NCBI RefSeq assembly: GCF_027497235.1
Contig: NZ_CP114902.1
Coordinates: 1,749,501 to 1,813,500, forward strand
Length of the DNA: 64,000 nt
Origin: Micromonospora sp. WMMD1128
GTDB taxonomy: Bacteria; Actinomycetota; Actinomycetes; Mycobacteriales; Micromonosporaceae
Direction of reading: 5' to 3'
Part shown: piece by piece, positions 24,909-34,376 of the stretch
Layout of the letters: every line of letters begins with the position of its first letter
Position numbering within the stretch: position 1 is the first letter of the stretch
Program-made: the position numbers and the translations under genes
The notes under the pieces: model-generated
Told to the model about the DNA's origin: nothing
Databases searched by the model: none
The model's input: only the letters and a program-made list of their open reading frames with translations

Positions 24909-25846
24909 CCCCGCCCACCCGGCTGCCGGCCACCGGTGACCGCTCGGGCGCCGCGCTGGCCCGGCTCCAGCTCATGGTCACCCGCAAGCTGGACGGGCTG
25001 CTCCAGGGCGACTATGCCGGCCTGCTGCCCGGCCCGGGCAGCGAGGCGGGGGAGTCCCGGGAATACCGCCCCGGCGACGACGTGCGCCGGATGGACTGGC
25101 CGGTGACCGCCCGCACCACGATGCCGCACGTGCGGCGTACGGTGGCCGACCGGGAGTTGGAGACGTGGCTGGCGGTCGACCTGTCGGCCAGCCTCGACTT
25201 CGGCACCGGACGGTGGCTCAAGCGGGACGTGGCGGTCGCCGCCGTGGCCGCGCTTGCCCACCTCACCGTGCGCGGCGGCAACCGGATCGGCGCGGTGGTC
25301 GGCACCGGCGCGACCGCCGGCGGGCCGGGGCGGCTGCTGCGGCTGCCCGCCCGCGCCGGCCGCAAGGAGGCACAGGGGCTGCTGCGGGCCGTCGCCGGCG
25401 CCGAGATCCGGCCCGGTCGCGGTGACCTCGGCGCGCTCGTGGACATGCTCAACCGGCCACCACGGCGGCGCGGCGTGGCGGTGGTGATCTCCGATTTCCT
25501 CTCGCCCCCGGCGCAGTGGGGCCGTCCGCTGCGTAAGCTGCGGGTCCGCCACGACGTGCTGGCCGTCGAGGTGGTCGACCCGCGAGAGTTGGAACTGCCC
25601 GACGTGGGGGTGTTGCCGGTGGTCGATCCGGAGAGCGGCGAGCTGCACGAGGTGCAGACCGCCGATCCGGGGCTGCGCCGCCGGTACGCCGAGGCGGCGA
25701 CCGCCCAGCGTGGGGCGATCTCCGCCGAGCTGCGCGCCGCGGGCGCGGCCCACCTGCGCCTGCGTACCGACCGAGACTGGCTGCTGGACATGGTGCGTTT
25801 CGTCGCCGCGCAGCGGCACGCCCGCACCCGAGGGACGACCCGATGA
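24905..25846 (+). CDS. DUF58 domain protein (MoxR partner)
   Basis: A 313-residue protein with the DUF58 signature SREYRPGDDVRRMDWPVTART and a following VWA-like core (LAVDLSASLDFGT). The start GTG 24905 overlaps the moxR stop by 4 bp (GTGA); ATG 24887 is an alternative six codons earlier. It ends in a 4-bp ATGA overlap with the VWA gene. DUF58/MoxR/VWA operons are widespread and tied to envelope or complex assembly; the client is unknown. Confidence 0.88.
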   Translation: MTPPTRLPATGDRSGAALARLQLMVTRKLDGLLQGDYAGLLPGPGSEAGESREYRPGDDVRRMDWPVTARTTMPHVRRTVADRELETWLAVDLSASLDFGTGRWLKRDVAVAAVAALAHLTVRGGNRIGAVVGTGATAGGPGRLLRLPARAGRKEAQGLLRAVAGAEIRPGRGDLGALVDMLNRPPRRRGVAVVISDFLSPPAQWGRPLRKLRVRHDVLAVEVVDPRELELPDVGVLPVVDPESGELHEVQTADPGLRRRYAEAATAQRGAISAELRAAGAAHLRLRTDRDWLLDMVRFVAAQRHARTRGTTR

Positions 25847-26793
25847 TTCGTTTTCTGCAACCGTGGTGGCTGCTGGCCGTGCTGCCGGTGCTCGCCCTCG
25901 CCGCCGCGTACGTCTGGCGGCAGCTGCACCGCCGGCAGTACGCCCTGCGCTTCACCAACGTCGACCTGCTGCGCACCGTCGCGCCCAAGGGGCTCGGCTG
26001 GCGCCGGCACGCGGCGGCGACCGCGTTCCTGCTCTGTTTGCTGGTGCTGGCCACCGGGCTGGCCCGGCCGGCGATCGACACCCGGGAGCCACTGGAACGG
26101 GCCACCGTGATGCTCGCCATCGACGTGTCACTGTCCATGCAGGCCGACGACGTGGCGCCGAACCGGCTGGAGGCGGCGCAGGAGGCGGCGAAGCAGTTCG
26201 TCGGCGAGTTGCCGGAGAGCTACAACCTGGGGCTGGTGTCGTTCGCCAAGTCGGCGAACGTGCTGGTGCCGCCGACCAAGGACCGGGGCGCGGTGACCAC
26301 CGCCATCGACGGGTTGGTGCTGGCCGAGGCCACCGCCACCGGCGAGGCGGTGTTCACCTGCCTGGAAGCGATCCGGTCGGTGCCGACCGACGGCGCCGCG
26401 GGCATCCCGCCGGCCCGGATCGTGCTGCTCTCCGACGGCTACCGCACCTCCGGCCGCTCGGTGGAGGAGGCGGCGGCGTCGGCGCAGGCGGCGAACGTGC
26501 CGGTCTCCACCATCGCGTTCGGCACCGACTCGGGTCAGGTGGACATCGGCGGCCAGCTCCAGCGGGTGCCGGTGGACCGCACCGCGTTGTCCCAGTTGGC
26601 GGAGACCACCCAGGGCTTCTTCTACGAGGCCGCCTCGGTGAACGAGCTGAAGCAGGTCTATCAGGACATGGGCAGCTCGATCGGCTACCGCACGGAACCG
26701 CGCGAGATCATCCAGTGGTACGCCGGGATCGCGTTGCTGCTGGCGCTCTGCGCGGGTGGGCTGAGTCTGCTCTGGACGTCGCGCCTGATCTGA
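25843..26793 (+). CDS. VWA domain membrane protein (BatA-like)
   Basis: A 316-residue protein with an N-terminal helix (7-25), a second hydrophobic segment at about 57-75, a VWA domain from about 85 to 270, and a C-terminal helix at about 290-308. The MIDAS metal motif DxSxS is present as DVSLS, with supporting Thr and Asp residues downstream. It closes the moxR operon (ATGA overlap with DUF58). It probably anchors the MoxR system to the membrane. Confidence 0.88.
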   Translation: MIRFLQPWWLLAVLPVLALAAAYVWRQLHRRQYALRFTNVDLLRTVAPKGLGWRRHAAATAFLLCLLVLATGLARPAIDTREPLERATVMLAIDVSLSMQADDVAPNRLEAAQEAAKQFVGELPESYNLGLVSFAKSANVLVPPTKDRGAVTTAIDGLVLAEATATGEAVFTCLEAIRSVPTDGAAGIPPARIVLLSDGYRTSGRSVEEAAASAQAANVPVSTIAFGTDSGQVDIGGQLQRVPVDRTALSQLAETTQGFFYEAASVNELKQVYQDMGSSIGYRTEPREIIQWYAGIALLLALCAGGLSLLWTSRLI

Positions 26794-26814
26794 GCCGGGC
26801 CGGGCCGGTGGCGG

Positions 26815-26901
26815 TCAGTGACCGCCACCGGCCAGCACGAACAGGACCGCCACCCAGACGGCGGCGAGGGTGAATCCCAGCGGTGCGGCGTAACGGCTCA
26901 T
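26815..26901 (-). CDS. 28-residue single-helix membrane peptide (putative)
   Basis: The ORF (MSRYAAPLGF, then a hydrophobic run AAVWVAVLFVLA and the end GGGH) has one predicted membrane helix. Its ATG at 26901 has GGAG 9 bases upstream. Its tail faces the VWA gene. No family is recognised. Small one-helix proteins of this kind are common in actinomycetes and usually missed. Confidence 0.5.
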   Translation of the reverse strand: MSRYAAPLGFTLAAVWVAVLFVLAGGGH

Positions 26902-27087
26902 GGTTGTGCTCCGTGGCGACGGTCGGCCCGGTGAGGCGGGCCGCGAGGGGGGACGCGGGAAAGACGCACACGAAGTCGTGACCGGGTGCTCCGCCGCGCG
27001 GCAGGGCCACCCCCGGCGGTGGTCGCCGGGGAGCGGATGCGGTGCGGAGGGCGGGAAGCGGGTCAGCCGCGTCGACCGAGCCGTGGC

Positions 27088-27141
27088 TCAGCGGGGCTGA
27101 CGGTGGGCCCGGCCACGACTGGGAGGATCGCTATCTCGCAC
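27088..27141 (-). CDS. Possible 17-residue leader peptide with a strong SD and start codon in a hairpin loop
   Basis: GTG 27141 is preceded by AGGAGGTG at a 6-nt spacing. A 7-bp stem (GATCGCT / AGCGATC, 27126-27132 and 27142-27148) puts the start codon in its loop. The peptide would be MRDSDPPSRGRAHRQPR. It lies 186 bases upstream of the 28-residue membrane peptide on the same strand. The rest of the gap 26902-27361 holds no other gene that I can see. Confidence 0.3.
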   Translation of the reverse strand: MRDSDPPSRGRAHRQPR

Positions 27142-27313
27142 AGCGATCACCTCCTGCGGTCGGCGGGGCCCGGAACGCGGGCGCAGACCGGCCCGCAGAC
27201 GCGATCATCGTACACCGGGGACGGACGTGCGGCGCGCGCGGCCGACCGGTCGACGGTGGCCCTGGTCGACGGGGGCGGCGGGCCCGGGCGGGTTAGCGCT
27301 TACCTGTCGGTAA

Positions 27314-28066
<753 letters not shown>

Positions 28067-28090
28067 TCACGAGCACGGAGGAACTGCGCA

Positions 28091-28858
28091 ATGTCCGGAC
28101 TTCTCGCCGGTAAGCGGCTGCTGGTCACCGGCGTCATCACCGACGCCTCGATCGCGTTCTCCGTGGCGAAGCTCGCCCAGGAGAACGGCGCCCAGGTCGT
28201 GCTGACCGGCTACGGCCGCCTCTCCCTGGTGGAGCGGATCGCCAAGCGGCTGCCCGAGCCGGCGCCCGTGATCGAGCTGGACGTCAGCAACGACGAGCAC
28301 CTGGCCGGCCTGGCCGACCGGGTCCGCGAGCACGTCGACGGGCTGGACGGGGTGGTGCACTCGATCGGGTTCGCCCCGCAGAGCTGCCTCGGCGGCGGCT
28401 TCCTCGACGCACCGTGGGCGGACGTGGCGACCGCGTTGCAGGTGTCCACGTACTCCTACAAGTCCCTGGCCATGGCGGCGCTGCCGCTGATGTCGGCGGG
28501 CGGCGCCGTGGTCGGCCTCACGTTCGACGCCACCAAGGCGTGGCCGGTCTACGACTGGATGGGCGTGGCGAAGGCCGGGCTGGAGTCCGCCTCCCGCTAT
28601 CTCGCGTTGCACCTGGGCAAGCAGGGGATCCGCAGCAACCTGGTGGCCGCCGGCCCGCTGCGCACCATCGCGGCCAAGTCCATCCCCGGCTTCGACCAGT
28701 TCGAGGACGCCTGGACCGAACGCGCCCCACTGGGCTGGAACCTCACCGACTCCGAGCCGGCGGCCCGGGCCTGCCTGGCGCTGCTGTCCGACTGGTTCCC
28801 GGCCACCACCGGCGAGATCGTCCACGTCGACGGCGGCTACCACGCCATCGGCGCCTGA
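28091..28858 (+). CDS. fabI: Enoyl-[acyl-carrier-protein] reductase (InhA/FabI type)
   Basis: NADH-dependent last reduction of the fatty acid elongation cycle. The 255-residue protein has the divergent SDR motif GVITDASIAFSVAK, IGFAP, and the catalytic pair Tyr-x6-Lys in YDWMGVAK, as in InhA. SAGGAVVGLTFDATKAWPVYDW is close to mycobacterial InhA (pattern only). It follows fabG by 24 bp and has GGAGGAAC before the ATG. It is the expected target of triclosan-type and isoniazid-adduct-type inhibitors. The element at 28864-28910 ends the operon. Confidence 0.94.
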   Translation: MSGLLAGKRLLVTGVITDASIAFSVAKLAQENGAQVVLTGYGRLSLVERIAKRLPEPAPVIELDVSNDEHLAGLADRVREHVDGLDGVVHSIGFAPQSCLGGGFLDAPWADVATALQVSTYSYKSLAMAALPLMSAGGAVVGLTFDATKAWPVYDWMGVAKAGLESASRYLALHLGKQGIRSNLVAAGPLRTIAAKSIPGFDQFEDAWTERAPLGWNLTDSEPAARACLALLSDWFPATTGEIVHVDGGYHAIGA

Positions 28859-28863
28859 GGTGT

Positions 28864-28918
28864 AAGGCGGGGCCCCTTCTTAACGTTTCCGGTATAGGAA
28901 GGGGCCCCGCTTAACACC
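28864..28918. terminator. Dispersed GGGGCCCC hairpin element, copy 3
   Basis: A perfect 13-bp stem (GCGGGGCCCCTTC / GAAGGGGCCCCGC, 28867-28879 and 28898-28910) closes the conserved 18-nt loop TTAACGTTTCCGGTATAG. It begins 5 bp after the fabI stop and precedes hemH. Confidence 0.8.
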
Positions 28919-28993
28919 CGGCAGCGGAGGCGTTACCGCGCTGAGCAGGGGGCGTCGCACGGGCGTCACGGCGGGCGGGGAAGAATAGAGGCC

Positions 28994-30025
28994 ATGGCGT
29001 ACGACGCGTTGGTGCTGGTCTCGTTCGGTGGCCCGGAGCGGCCCGAGGACGTGCTCCCCTTCCTCCAGAACGTGACCCGGGGCCGGGGTGTGCCGCCGGA
29101 GCGGCTGGCCGAGGTCGCGGAGCACTACCTGCACTTCGGCGGCGTGTCCCCGATCAACCAGCAGTGCCGCGACCTGCTCGCGGCGATCCGCGACGACTTC
29201 GCCGCCAACGGCGTCGACCTGCCGGTCTACTGGGGCAACCGCAACTGGGACCCGATGCTCGCCGACACGGTGGCGCGGATGCGCGACGACGGGATCACCC
29301 GGGCGCTGGCGTTCGTCACCAGCGCGTACGGCGGCTACTCCTCGTGCCGGCAATACCAGGAGGACATCGCCACCGCCCGGGCCGCGGTCGGTCCGGACGC
29401 TCCGTCGATCGAGAAGCTGCGTCAGTTCTGGGACCACCCCGGCTTCGTCGAGCCGCACGTCGACGCGGTCCGTAGCGCGCTGGCCCAGCTCGACGCGGCC
29501 CGGCGGGACACCACCCGGCTGGTCTTCACCGCGCACTCGATCCCGGCCTCGGCCGCCGCCACCGCCGGCCCGCACGGCGGCCGGTACACCGCCCAGCTCG
29601 AGGAGACCGCCCGGCTGGTCCACGCCGCCGCCGCTCCCGACCTGCCGTACGACCTGGTCTGGCAGAGCCGGTCCGGCCCACCGCAGGTGCCGTGGCTGGA
29701 GCCGGACATCAACGACCACCTGACCGACCTGGCCGCGCAGGGCGTGACCGGCGTGGTGGTGAGCCCGATCGGCTTCGTCTCCGACCACCTGGAGGTGGTG
29801 TGGGACCTGGACACCGAGGCCCTGGAGACGGCGAAGCAGCTCGGCCTGGACTTCGTCCGCGCCGGCACCCCGGGCACCGACCCGCGGTTCGTGGCGATGG
29901 TCCGCGAGCTGGTGCGGGAGCGCACCGCGCCGGACGGGGAGCGACTGCGCCGCCGGCTCGGCGAGCTGCCGGCCTGGGACACCTGCCCGGCGCTGTGCTG
30001 CGTACCCCCGGCTCGCCGGCCCTGA
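28994..30025 (+). CDS. hemH: Ferrochelatase (coproporphyrin-type)
   Basis: Inserts Fe2+ into coproporphyrin III or protoporphyrin IX; actinobacteria normally use the coproporphyrin route (cpfC). The 343-residue product has the catalytic His in [11 protein letters not shown], the conserved [16 protein letters not shown] with its Glu, and [10 protein letters not shown]. Cysteines here and in the C-terminal WDTCPALCC suggest the [2Fe-2S] cluster known in actinobacterial ferrochelatases. The gene follows the terminator after fabI and precedes an HAD phosphatase by 36 bp. Confidence 0.92.
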   Translation: MAYDALVLVSFGGPERPEDVLPFLQNVTRGRGVPPERLAEVAEHYLHFGGVSPINQQCRDLLAAIRDDFAANGVDLPVYWGNRNWDPMLADTVARMRDDGITRALAFVTSAYGGYSSCRQYQEDIATARAAVGPDAPSIEKLRQFWDHPGFVEPHVDAVRSALAQLDAARRDTTRLVFTAHSIPASAAATAGPHGGRYTAQLEETARLVHAAAAPDLPYDLVWQSRSGPPQVPWLEPDINDHLTDLAAQGVTGVVVSPIGFVSDHLEVVWDLDTEALETAKQLGLDFVRAGTPGTDPRFVAMVRELVRERTAPDGERLRRRLGELPAWDTCPALCCVPPARRP

Positions 30026-30061
30026 GCCCGACCGACCACCGACATCCCAGGGACGGACACG

Positions 30062-30841
30062 ATGCATGACCGCAAGCCGGTGCAGAGCTGGCTCACCGAC
30101 ATGGACGGCGTGCTGGTGCACGAGGGGCAGCCGGTGCCCGGCGCGCCGGAGTTCGTCAAGAGGCTGCGCGCCTCGGGCAAGCCGTTCCTGGTGCTGACGA
30201 ACAACTCCATCTACACCCCGCGTGACCTTCAGGCCCGGCTGGCCCGGATGGGGCTGGACGTGCCGGAGGAGGCGATCTGGTCGTCCGCGCTGGCCACCGC
30301 CCAGTTCCTGGCCGACCAGCGGCCGGGCGGGACCGCGTACGTGATCGGTGAGGCCGGCCTGACCACGGCGTTGCACGCGGTGGGATACGTGCTGAGCGAC
30401 TTCGCCCCGGACTACGTGGTGCTGGGGGAGACCCGCACCTACAGCTTCGAGGCGATCACCAAGGCGATCCGGCTGATCGACGACGGCGCTCGGTTCATCT
30501 GCACCAACCCGGACGCCACCGGCCCCTCGGTGGAGGGCGCCCTGCCGGCGGCCGGCTCGGTGGCGGCGATGATCTCCAAGGCGACAGGCGTGGAACCCTA
30601 CTTCGTCGGCAAGCCCAACCCGATGATGATGCGTTCCGCGTTGAACACCATCGACGCGCACTCGGAGTCGACCGCGATGATCGGCGACCGGATGGACACC
30701 GACATCCTCTGCGGGCTGGAGGCCGGGCTGGAGACTATCCTGGTGCTCACCGGGATCAGCAGCCGGGCCGAGGCCGAACGGTATCCGTACCGGCCGTCCC
30801 GGATCGTCGGCTCGGTGGCCGACCTGATCGACGAGGTCTGA
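30062..30841 (+). CDS. HAD-IIA family sugar-phosphate phosphatase (NagD-like)
   Basis: A 259-residue cytoplasmic phosphatase of the NagD/4-nitrophenylphosphatase branch. HAD motif I is TDMDGVL (nucleophile and acid Asp pair), motif II is LTNNS, and motif III/IV is KPNPMMMRSALNTI ... MIGDRMDTDILCG. Substrate not defined; relatives act on nucleotides, sugar phosphates or phosphoglycolate. It is 36 bp after hemH and probably co-transcribed, though no functional link is known. Confidence 0.88.
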   Translation: MHDRKPVQSWLTDMDGVLVHEGQPVPGAPEFVKRLRASGKPFLVLTNNSIYTPRDLQARLARMGLDVPEEAIWSSALATAQFLADQRPGGTAYVIGEAGLTTALHAVGYVLSDFAPDYVVLGETRTYSFEAITKAIRLIDDGARFICTNPDATGPSVEGALPAAGSVAAMISKATGVEPYFVGKPNPMMMRSALNTIDAHSESTAMIGDRMDTDILCGLEAGLETILVLTGISSRAEAERYPYRPSRIVGSVADLIDEV

Positions 30842-30879
30842 GCCGGTCCGCCACGGCCACGGCGGTGAGGCGGTGTCCG

Positions 30880-31674
30880 CTACGGCCGCAGCGGCGCGTT
30901 GCAGGCGGCCACCAGGGCCTGCCGGCAGGCGGTGGTGAGCGGACGCAGCGCGGCGTCCCGCTGCTGCGCCTCGTAGGTGTTCACCGCGCCGCCCGGCGCG
31001 CTCTCGCCGGCCAGGGCGAGCACCCGGTCCAGCACGGCGGCGCGGGCGAACAGGCGACGCGCCCGCGGGTCGAAGCCGGGGGGCAGGTCGGTGCCGCCGT
31101 CGGGGCGGCGCAGCGCGGCGAGCGCGCCGGCCAGCTCGGGTCGCCACTGAGCGACGTCCAGCCGGGTCAGCGCCGCGGTCGTCTCGGCCAGCGCGACGGC
31201 CAGCTCGGCCTCGGCCTCCGCCGCGCCCGGCGTGGTGAGGGACGCCTTCGGCGCGTCGGCCGGCAGCGGGTGGACCCGCCAGAGCACGGTTTCCCAGGTC
31301 ATGCCCGAGCCCGAGGTGTGCGTGCGGACCTCGGGCACCAGCCCGAGCCCGCTGGCCACCACGGCCTCGCCGGCCACGAGCGCCGCCCCGGCGAACTCGC
31401 CGGGCCCGGGCAGCCCGCGCGGGTCGCCCGGTGCTGGCAGCACCAGGCGGATCTCGTCCGGCGAGTGCTTGGCCAGGCTGGGCAACGCCTCCCGCAGGGA
31501 CACGTCGGTCCAGGTGCCGGGGGCGTCCGCGACGAGGTGCTCCTCGTCGCCGGCGATGGCGTCGGCGACCTCGTCGAACGGCACCAGGCCGGCGCGCCAG
31601 GCACGCACCCAGGCGACGAACCGGCTCGACCGGCGGGCAGCCAGCGTGGCCGCGCCCGTTGCGGGGGAGGACAT
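30880..31674 (-). CDS. Conserved actinobacterial protein of unknown function
   Basis: A 264-residue soluble, Ala/Leu-rich protein, starting at ATG 31674 (MSSPATGAATLAARRS). I do not recognise a family. It has no signal peptide, membrane segment or clear metal site. The N-terminal half has FVAWVRAWRAGLVPFDEVADAI; the C-terminal part is predicted helical with several Arg/Trp positions. It is divergent from the DUF3097 gene (162 bp gap) and convergent with the HAD phosphatase. Confidence 0.65.
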   Translation of the reverse strand: MSSPATGAATLAARRSSRFVAWVRAWRAGLVPFDEVADAIAGDEEHLVADAPGTWTDVSLREALPSLAKHSPDEIRLVLPAPGDPRGLPGPGEFAGAALVAGEAVVASGLGLVPEVRTHTSGSGMTWETVLWRVHPLPADAPKASLTTPGAAEAEAELAVALAETTAALTRLDVAQWRPELAGALAALRRPDGGTDLPPGFDPRARRLFARAAVLDRVLALAGESAPGGAVNTYEAQQRDAALRPLTTACRQALVAACNAPLRP

Positions 31675-31836
31675 GCGGAAAGGGTACGTGGTGGCCGCCG
31701 CCGCTGTCTCGGCTGCCGCTCCAGTGGCGTGGCCTGCCCCCAACTACCCCCTTCGCACCGTTTCGTGGCGACGGATGTGGGCTCGCCTGGCGCGTCGGCG
31801 AGCGACACGCCGGGTGCGGTGGCTAGCGTGGCCGCC

Positions 31837-32646
31837 ATGGTTGGGCGATACGACGGGGACGTGCTGGCGGGCGACTGGCGACGGCGGAAGGCGACCCCCG
31901 AGGTCGACGCCGAGCCCGACCTGGTGGTCGAGGACGCCGACTCCGGGTTCTGCGGCGCGGTGGTCGGGTTCGACTCCGGCGCCGTGGTGCTTGAGGACCG
32001 GCACGGGCGGCGGCGCAACTTCCCGCTGCTGCCCGCCGCGTTCCTGCTCGACGGCCGGCCGGTCACGCTGCGCCGCCCGGTCCGCGCCCCGGCCCCCGCC
32101 GCCCGCCGCCGCACCGCGTCGGGCTCGATCGCCGTGCACGACGTATCCGCGCGGGTCGCCAAGGCCAGCCGGATCTGGGTGGAGGGCGTGCACGACGCCG
32201 CGCTCGTCGAGCGGATCTGGGGCGACGACCTGCGGATCGAGGGCGTCGTGGTGGAGCCGCTGGACGGCATCGACGCGCTCGCCGCCGAGGTGCGCGCGTT
32301 CGCCCCCGCCCCGGGCCGGCGGCTCGGCGTGCTCGTCGACCACCTGGTCCCCGGCTCGAAGGAGAGCCGGATCGTGGCCCAGGTGACCTCGCCGCACGTG
32401 CTGGTCACGGGTCATCCCTACGTGGACGTGTGGCAGGCGGTGCGGCCGTCGGCGCTTGGCATCGCGGCGTGGCCGGTGGTGCCGCCCGGACGCCCGTGGA
32501 AGGAGGGCGTCTGCGCCGCGCTCGGGGTGGCCGAGCCGGCGGACATGTGGCGGCACATCCTGTCCCGGGTGGACAGTTTCGCCGACGTGGAGACGCCGTT
32601 GATCAACGCCATGGAGCGGTTGATCGATTTCGTCACCTCGCCTTAG
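31837..32646 (+). CDS. DUF3097 family protein
   Basis: A 269-residue actinobacterial protein of unknown function. The N-terminus (MVGRYDGDVLAGDWRR) and a small barrel-like segment (GFCGAVVGFDSGAVVLEDRHGRRRNFPL, quoted in two parts: GFCGAVVGFDSGAVV and LEDRHGRRRNFPL) precede a region with WVEGVHDAALVERIWG and RLGVLVDHLVPGSKE. These resemble Toprim-like acidic motifs (E...D and a D-x-x-x loop), suggesting nucleic-acid or nucleotide handling; this is inference. The end (LINAMERLIDFV) is conserved in look. No operon partner. Confidence 0.75.
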   Translation: MVGRYDGDVLAGDWRRRKATPEVDAEPDLVVEDADSGFCGAVVGFDSGAVVLEDRHGRRRNFPLLPAAFLLDGRPVTLRRPVRAPAPAARRRTASGSIAVHDVSARVAKASRIWVEGVHDAALVERIWGDDLRIEGVVVEPLDGIDALAAEVRAFAPAPGRRLGVLVDHLVPGSKESRIVAQVTSPHVLVTGHPYVDVWQAVRPSALGIAAWPVVPPGRPWKEGVCAALGVAEPADMWRHILSRVDSFADVETPLINAMERLIDFVTSP

Positions 32647-32679
32647 TGGTTTGGTTGCTGTCGGGGGTGGTTGCGGTCA

Positions 32680-32753
32680 GGGCCGGGGGCGACCGTGCCC
32701 GGCTCCGGGCGGTCAGGCTTGATCCCTGCGCCGGGCACGGTCGCCCCCGGCCC
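32680..32753. repeat. Inverted repeat with perfect 24-bp arms
   Basis: Arms 32680-32703 and 32730-32753 are perfect complements (first bases GGGCCGGGGGCGACC) around a 26-nt loop. It lies 34 bp after the DUF3097 stop, in a 327-bp gap without a gene. It may act as terminator for both convergent genes or be a small mobile remnant. Confidence 0.85.
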
Positions 32754-32844
32754 GTCGGGTGCCGGGTTCGTGGCTCGGTTCCGGCCGCGGTGCGGTGGAG
32801 CTGTCGGGGCGCTACGGGTTCGGTGGCGTGGATCGGTCAGAGGT

Positions 32845-32875
32845 GTGAGTCATCGGTGTCATCAAGTTTGTAGGC
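32845..32875. repeat. 31-bp dispersed repeat, copy 1 (copy 2 at 56386-56416)
   Basis: 27 of 31 positions match 56386-56416, sharing TGTCATCAAGTTT and a TAGGC end. The second copy forms one arm of a perfect 16-bp inverted repeat; here only this arm is present. Confidence 0.7.
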
Positions 32876-32973
32876 CCGGAGACGCGGTCCTTCGTCCCGG
32901 CGGGTCGGCGCGGCACGTCGGCGCGCCAGCCCGTGGCTCGGCCGGTGGGGCGGGGGGTGGACGGCGCGAGGGG

Positions 32974-34287
32974 TCAGGGGGCCTGGTCGGGGGTGCGGGT
33001 GAGGAGGAAGGTGGCGATGTCCAGTGCGACGGCCGCGCCGGCGGAGTCGCGGACGACGGTGAGGATCTCGCCGTCCTGCGGACCGGACCGGCCCCGCCAG
33101 CGGTCCGGCCCGTCCGGGGCGAAGCGGTGCGCCGGCCGGCCCACCTGCCCGCCGACGAGGTGGCCGGCGGGGTCGGCGCGGAACTCGTACTCCCCGCCCA
33201 TGAACCACCAGCGACCGGTCAGTTCGGCCAGGTCGGCGGCGGGTGGGTCGGCCGGTCGCCACGGCGCGGGGGCGGCCGGCTCGGCGTCCAGCACCCGGGT
33301 GAGCACGTCGCGGGCCAGCCCGGAGATGTGGTGGCCGCCGCGCAGCCCGTACGAATTGGCGAAGTCCACCACCGCGGTCCGGGTGGGGCGGTGCACGACC
33401 AGGCCGGCGACGTAGCCGGGCATCGAGCCGCCGTGGCCGACGTACACCCGGTCGCCGACCCGGTAGAGCTCGATGCCGAGGCCGTGCCCGCCGGTCCACG
33501 AGTCCAGGTCGTTGATCACCACCGGCGCGCACATCGCGGTGAGCGTCGCCGGGTCGAGCAGCGCCGGGTCCGGGTCGGCGAGGAACGCCGCCCAGCGGGC
33601 CAGGTCCTCGACGGTCGACCAGAGCTGCCCGGCGGGCGCCATCGCCCCGGTCTCGGTCAGCGGCTCCGACCGCAACGTCTCGTGCCAGGGATGGACGACG
33701 AAGCCCCGGGCGAACGGCTCGCCCGGGCCGAAGGTGGTGCGGCGCATGCCGAGCGGCGTCAGCAGCCGGTCGGTCAGCAGCTCGATCCAGGGCGTGCCGG
33801 TGATCCGCTCCAGCGCGGCGCCGAGCAGCCCGTACGCCAGGTTGGAGTAGTGGTAGACGTGGTGCGGCGGGTAGGCGATCTTGTCCGGGGTCAGCCCGGC
33901 GAGCAGGGCGTCCAGGTCCATGCCCGCCGCGCGTTCCCACCACCCGCCGTCCGGCTCGCGTTGCAGGCCGCTGGCGTGCCCGAGCAGTTGGTGGACGGTG
34001 AGCGCGCCGACCGGGGTGCCGGGCAGGTGCCGGTCGAGCGGGTCGTCGAGGGCCAGTCGCCCGGCGTCGCGTTGCTGCATCACCAGCACCGCGGTCATGG
34101 TCTTGGTGATCGAGCCGATCCGGTACTGGAGGTCGCCGTCGGGCCGGGGCTGCTCGCCGGCGACCGCCAGGTGCGCCAGGGCGCCGTCGCGGACCACGCC
34201 GAGGGCCAGCGAGGGTCCGCGTCCCTCCGCCTGGGCGCGGGCGACCAGCAGGTCCACCTGGCGTGCGGTCTCCGGCAGTAGCGCCAT
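32974..34287 (-). CDS. Serine hydrolase of the class C beta-lactamase / DD-peptidase fold
   Basis: A 437-residue penicillin-recognising-fold hydrolase. The catalytic tetrad is S59-I-T-K62; the second motif is Y-S-N in YHYSNLAYG; the third is read as GHGG in YVGHGGSMPG instead of KTG, as in many esterase-type family members. An extra C-terminal beta domain (about 345-437) follows. No signal peptide is evident, so it is probably cytoplasmic or non-classically exported. Substrate unknown: a D-amino-acid peptidase or an esterase are the options. Confidence 0.82.
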   Translation of the reverse strand: MALLPETARQVDLLVARAQAEGRGPSLALGVVRDGALAHLAVAGEQPRPDGDLQYRIGSITKTMTAVLVMQQRDAGRLALDDPLDRHLPGTPVGALTVHQLLGHASGLQREPDGGWWERAAGMDLDALLAGLTPDKIAYPPHHVYHYSNLAYGLLGAALERITGTPWIELLTDRLLTPLGMRRTTFGPGEPFARGFVVHPWHETLRSEPLTETGAMAPAGQLWSTVEDLARWAAFLADPDPALLDPATLTAMCAPVVINDLDSWTGGHGLGIELYRVGDRVYVGHGGSMPGYVAGLVVHRPTRTAVVDFANSYGLRGGHHISGLARDVLTRVLDAEPAAPAPWRPADPPAADLAELTGRWWFMGGEYEFRADPAGHLVGGQVGRPAHRFAPDGPDRWRGRSGPQDGEILTVVRDSAGAAVALDIATFLLTRTPDQAP

Positions 34288-34376
34288 CTCGTCCTCCTCG
34301 TCGCCGTACGGTGAAATCGAGCCTAGCGATCATGACAGTTCGATGACACGTGACAGGACGTGTCACGATTGGTCAC

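Noticed and set aside
28994..30841. A functional link between hemH and the HAD phosphatase
   Set aside because: They are only 36 bp apart and probably co-transcribed, but no known haem step needs such a phosphatase.
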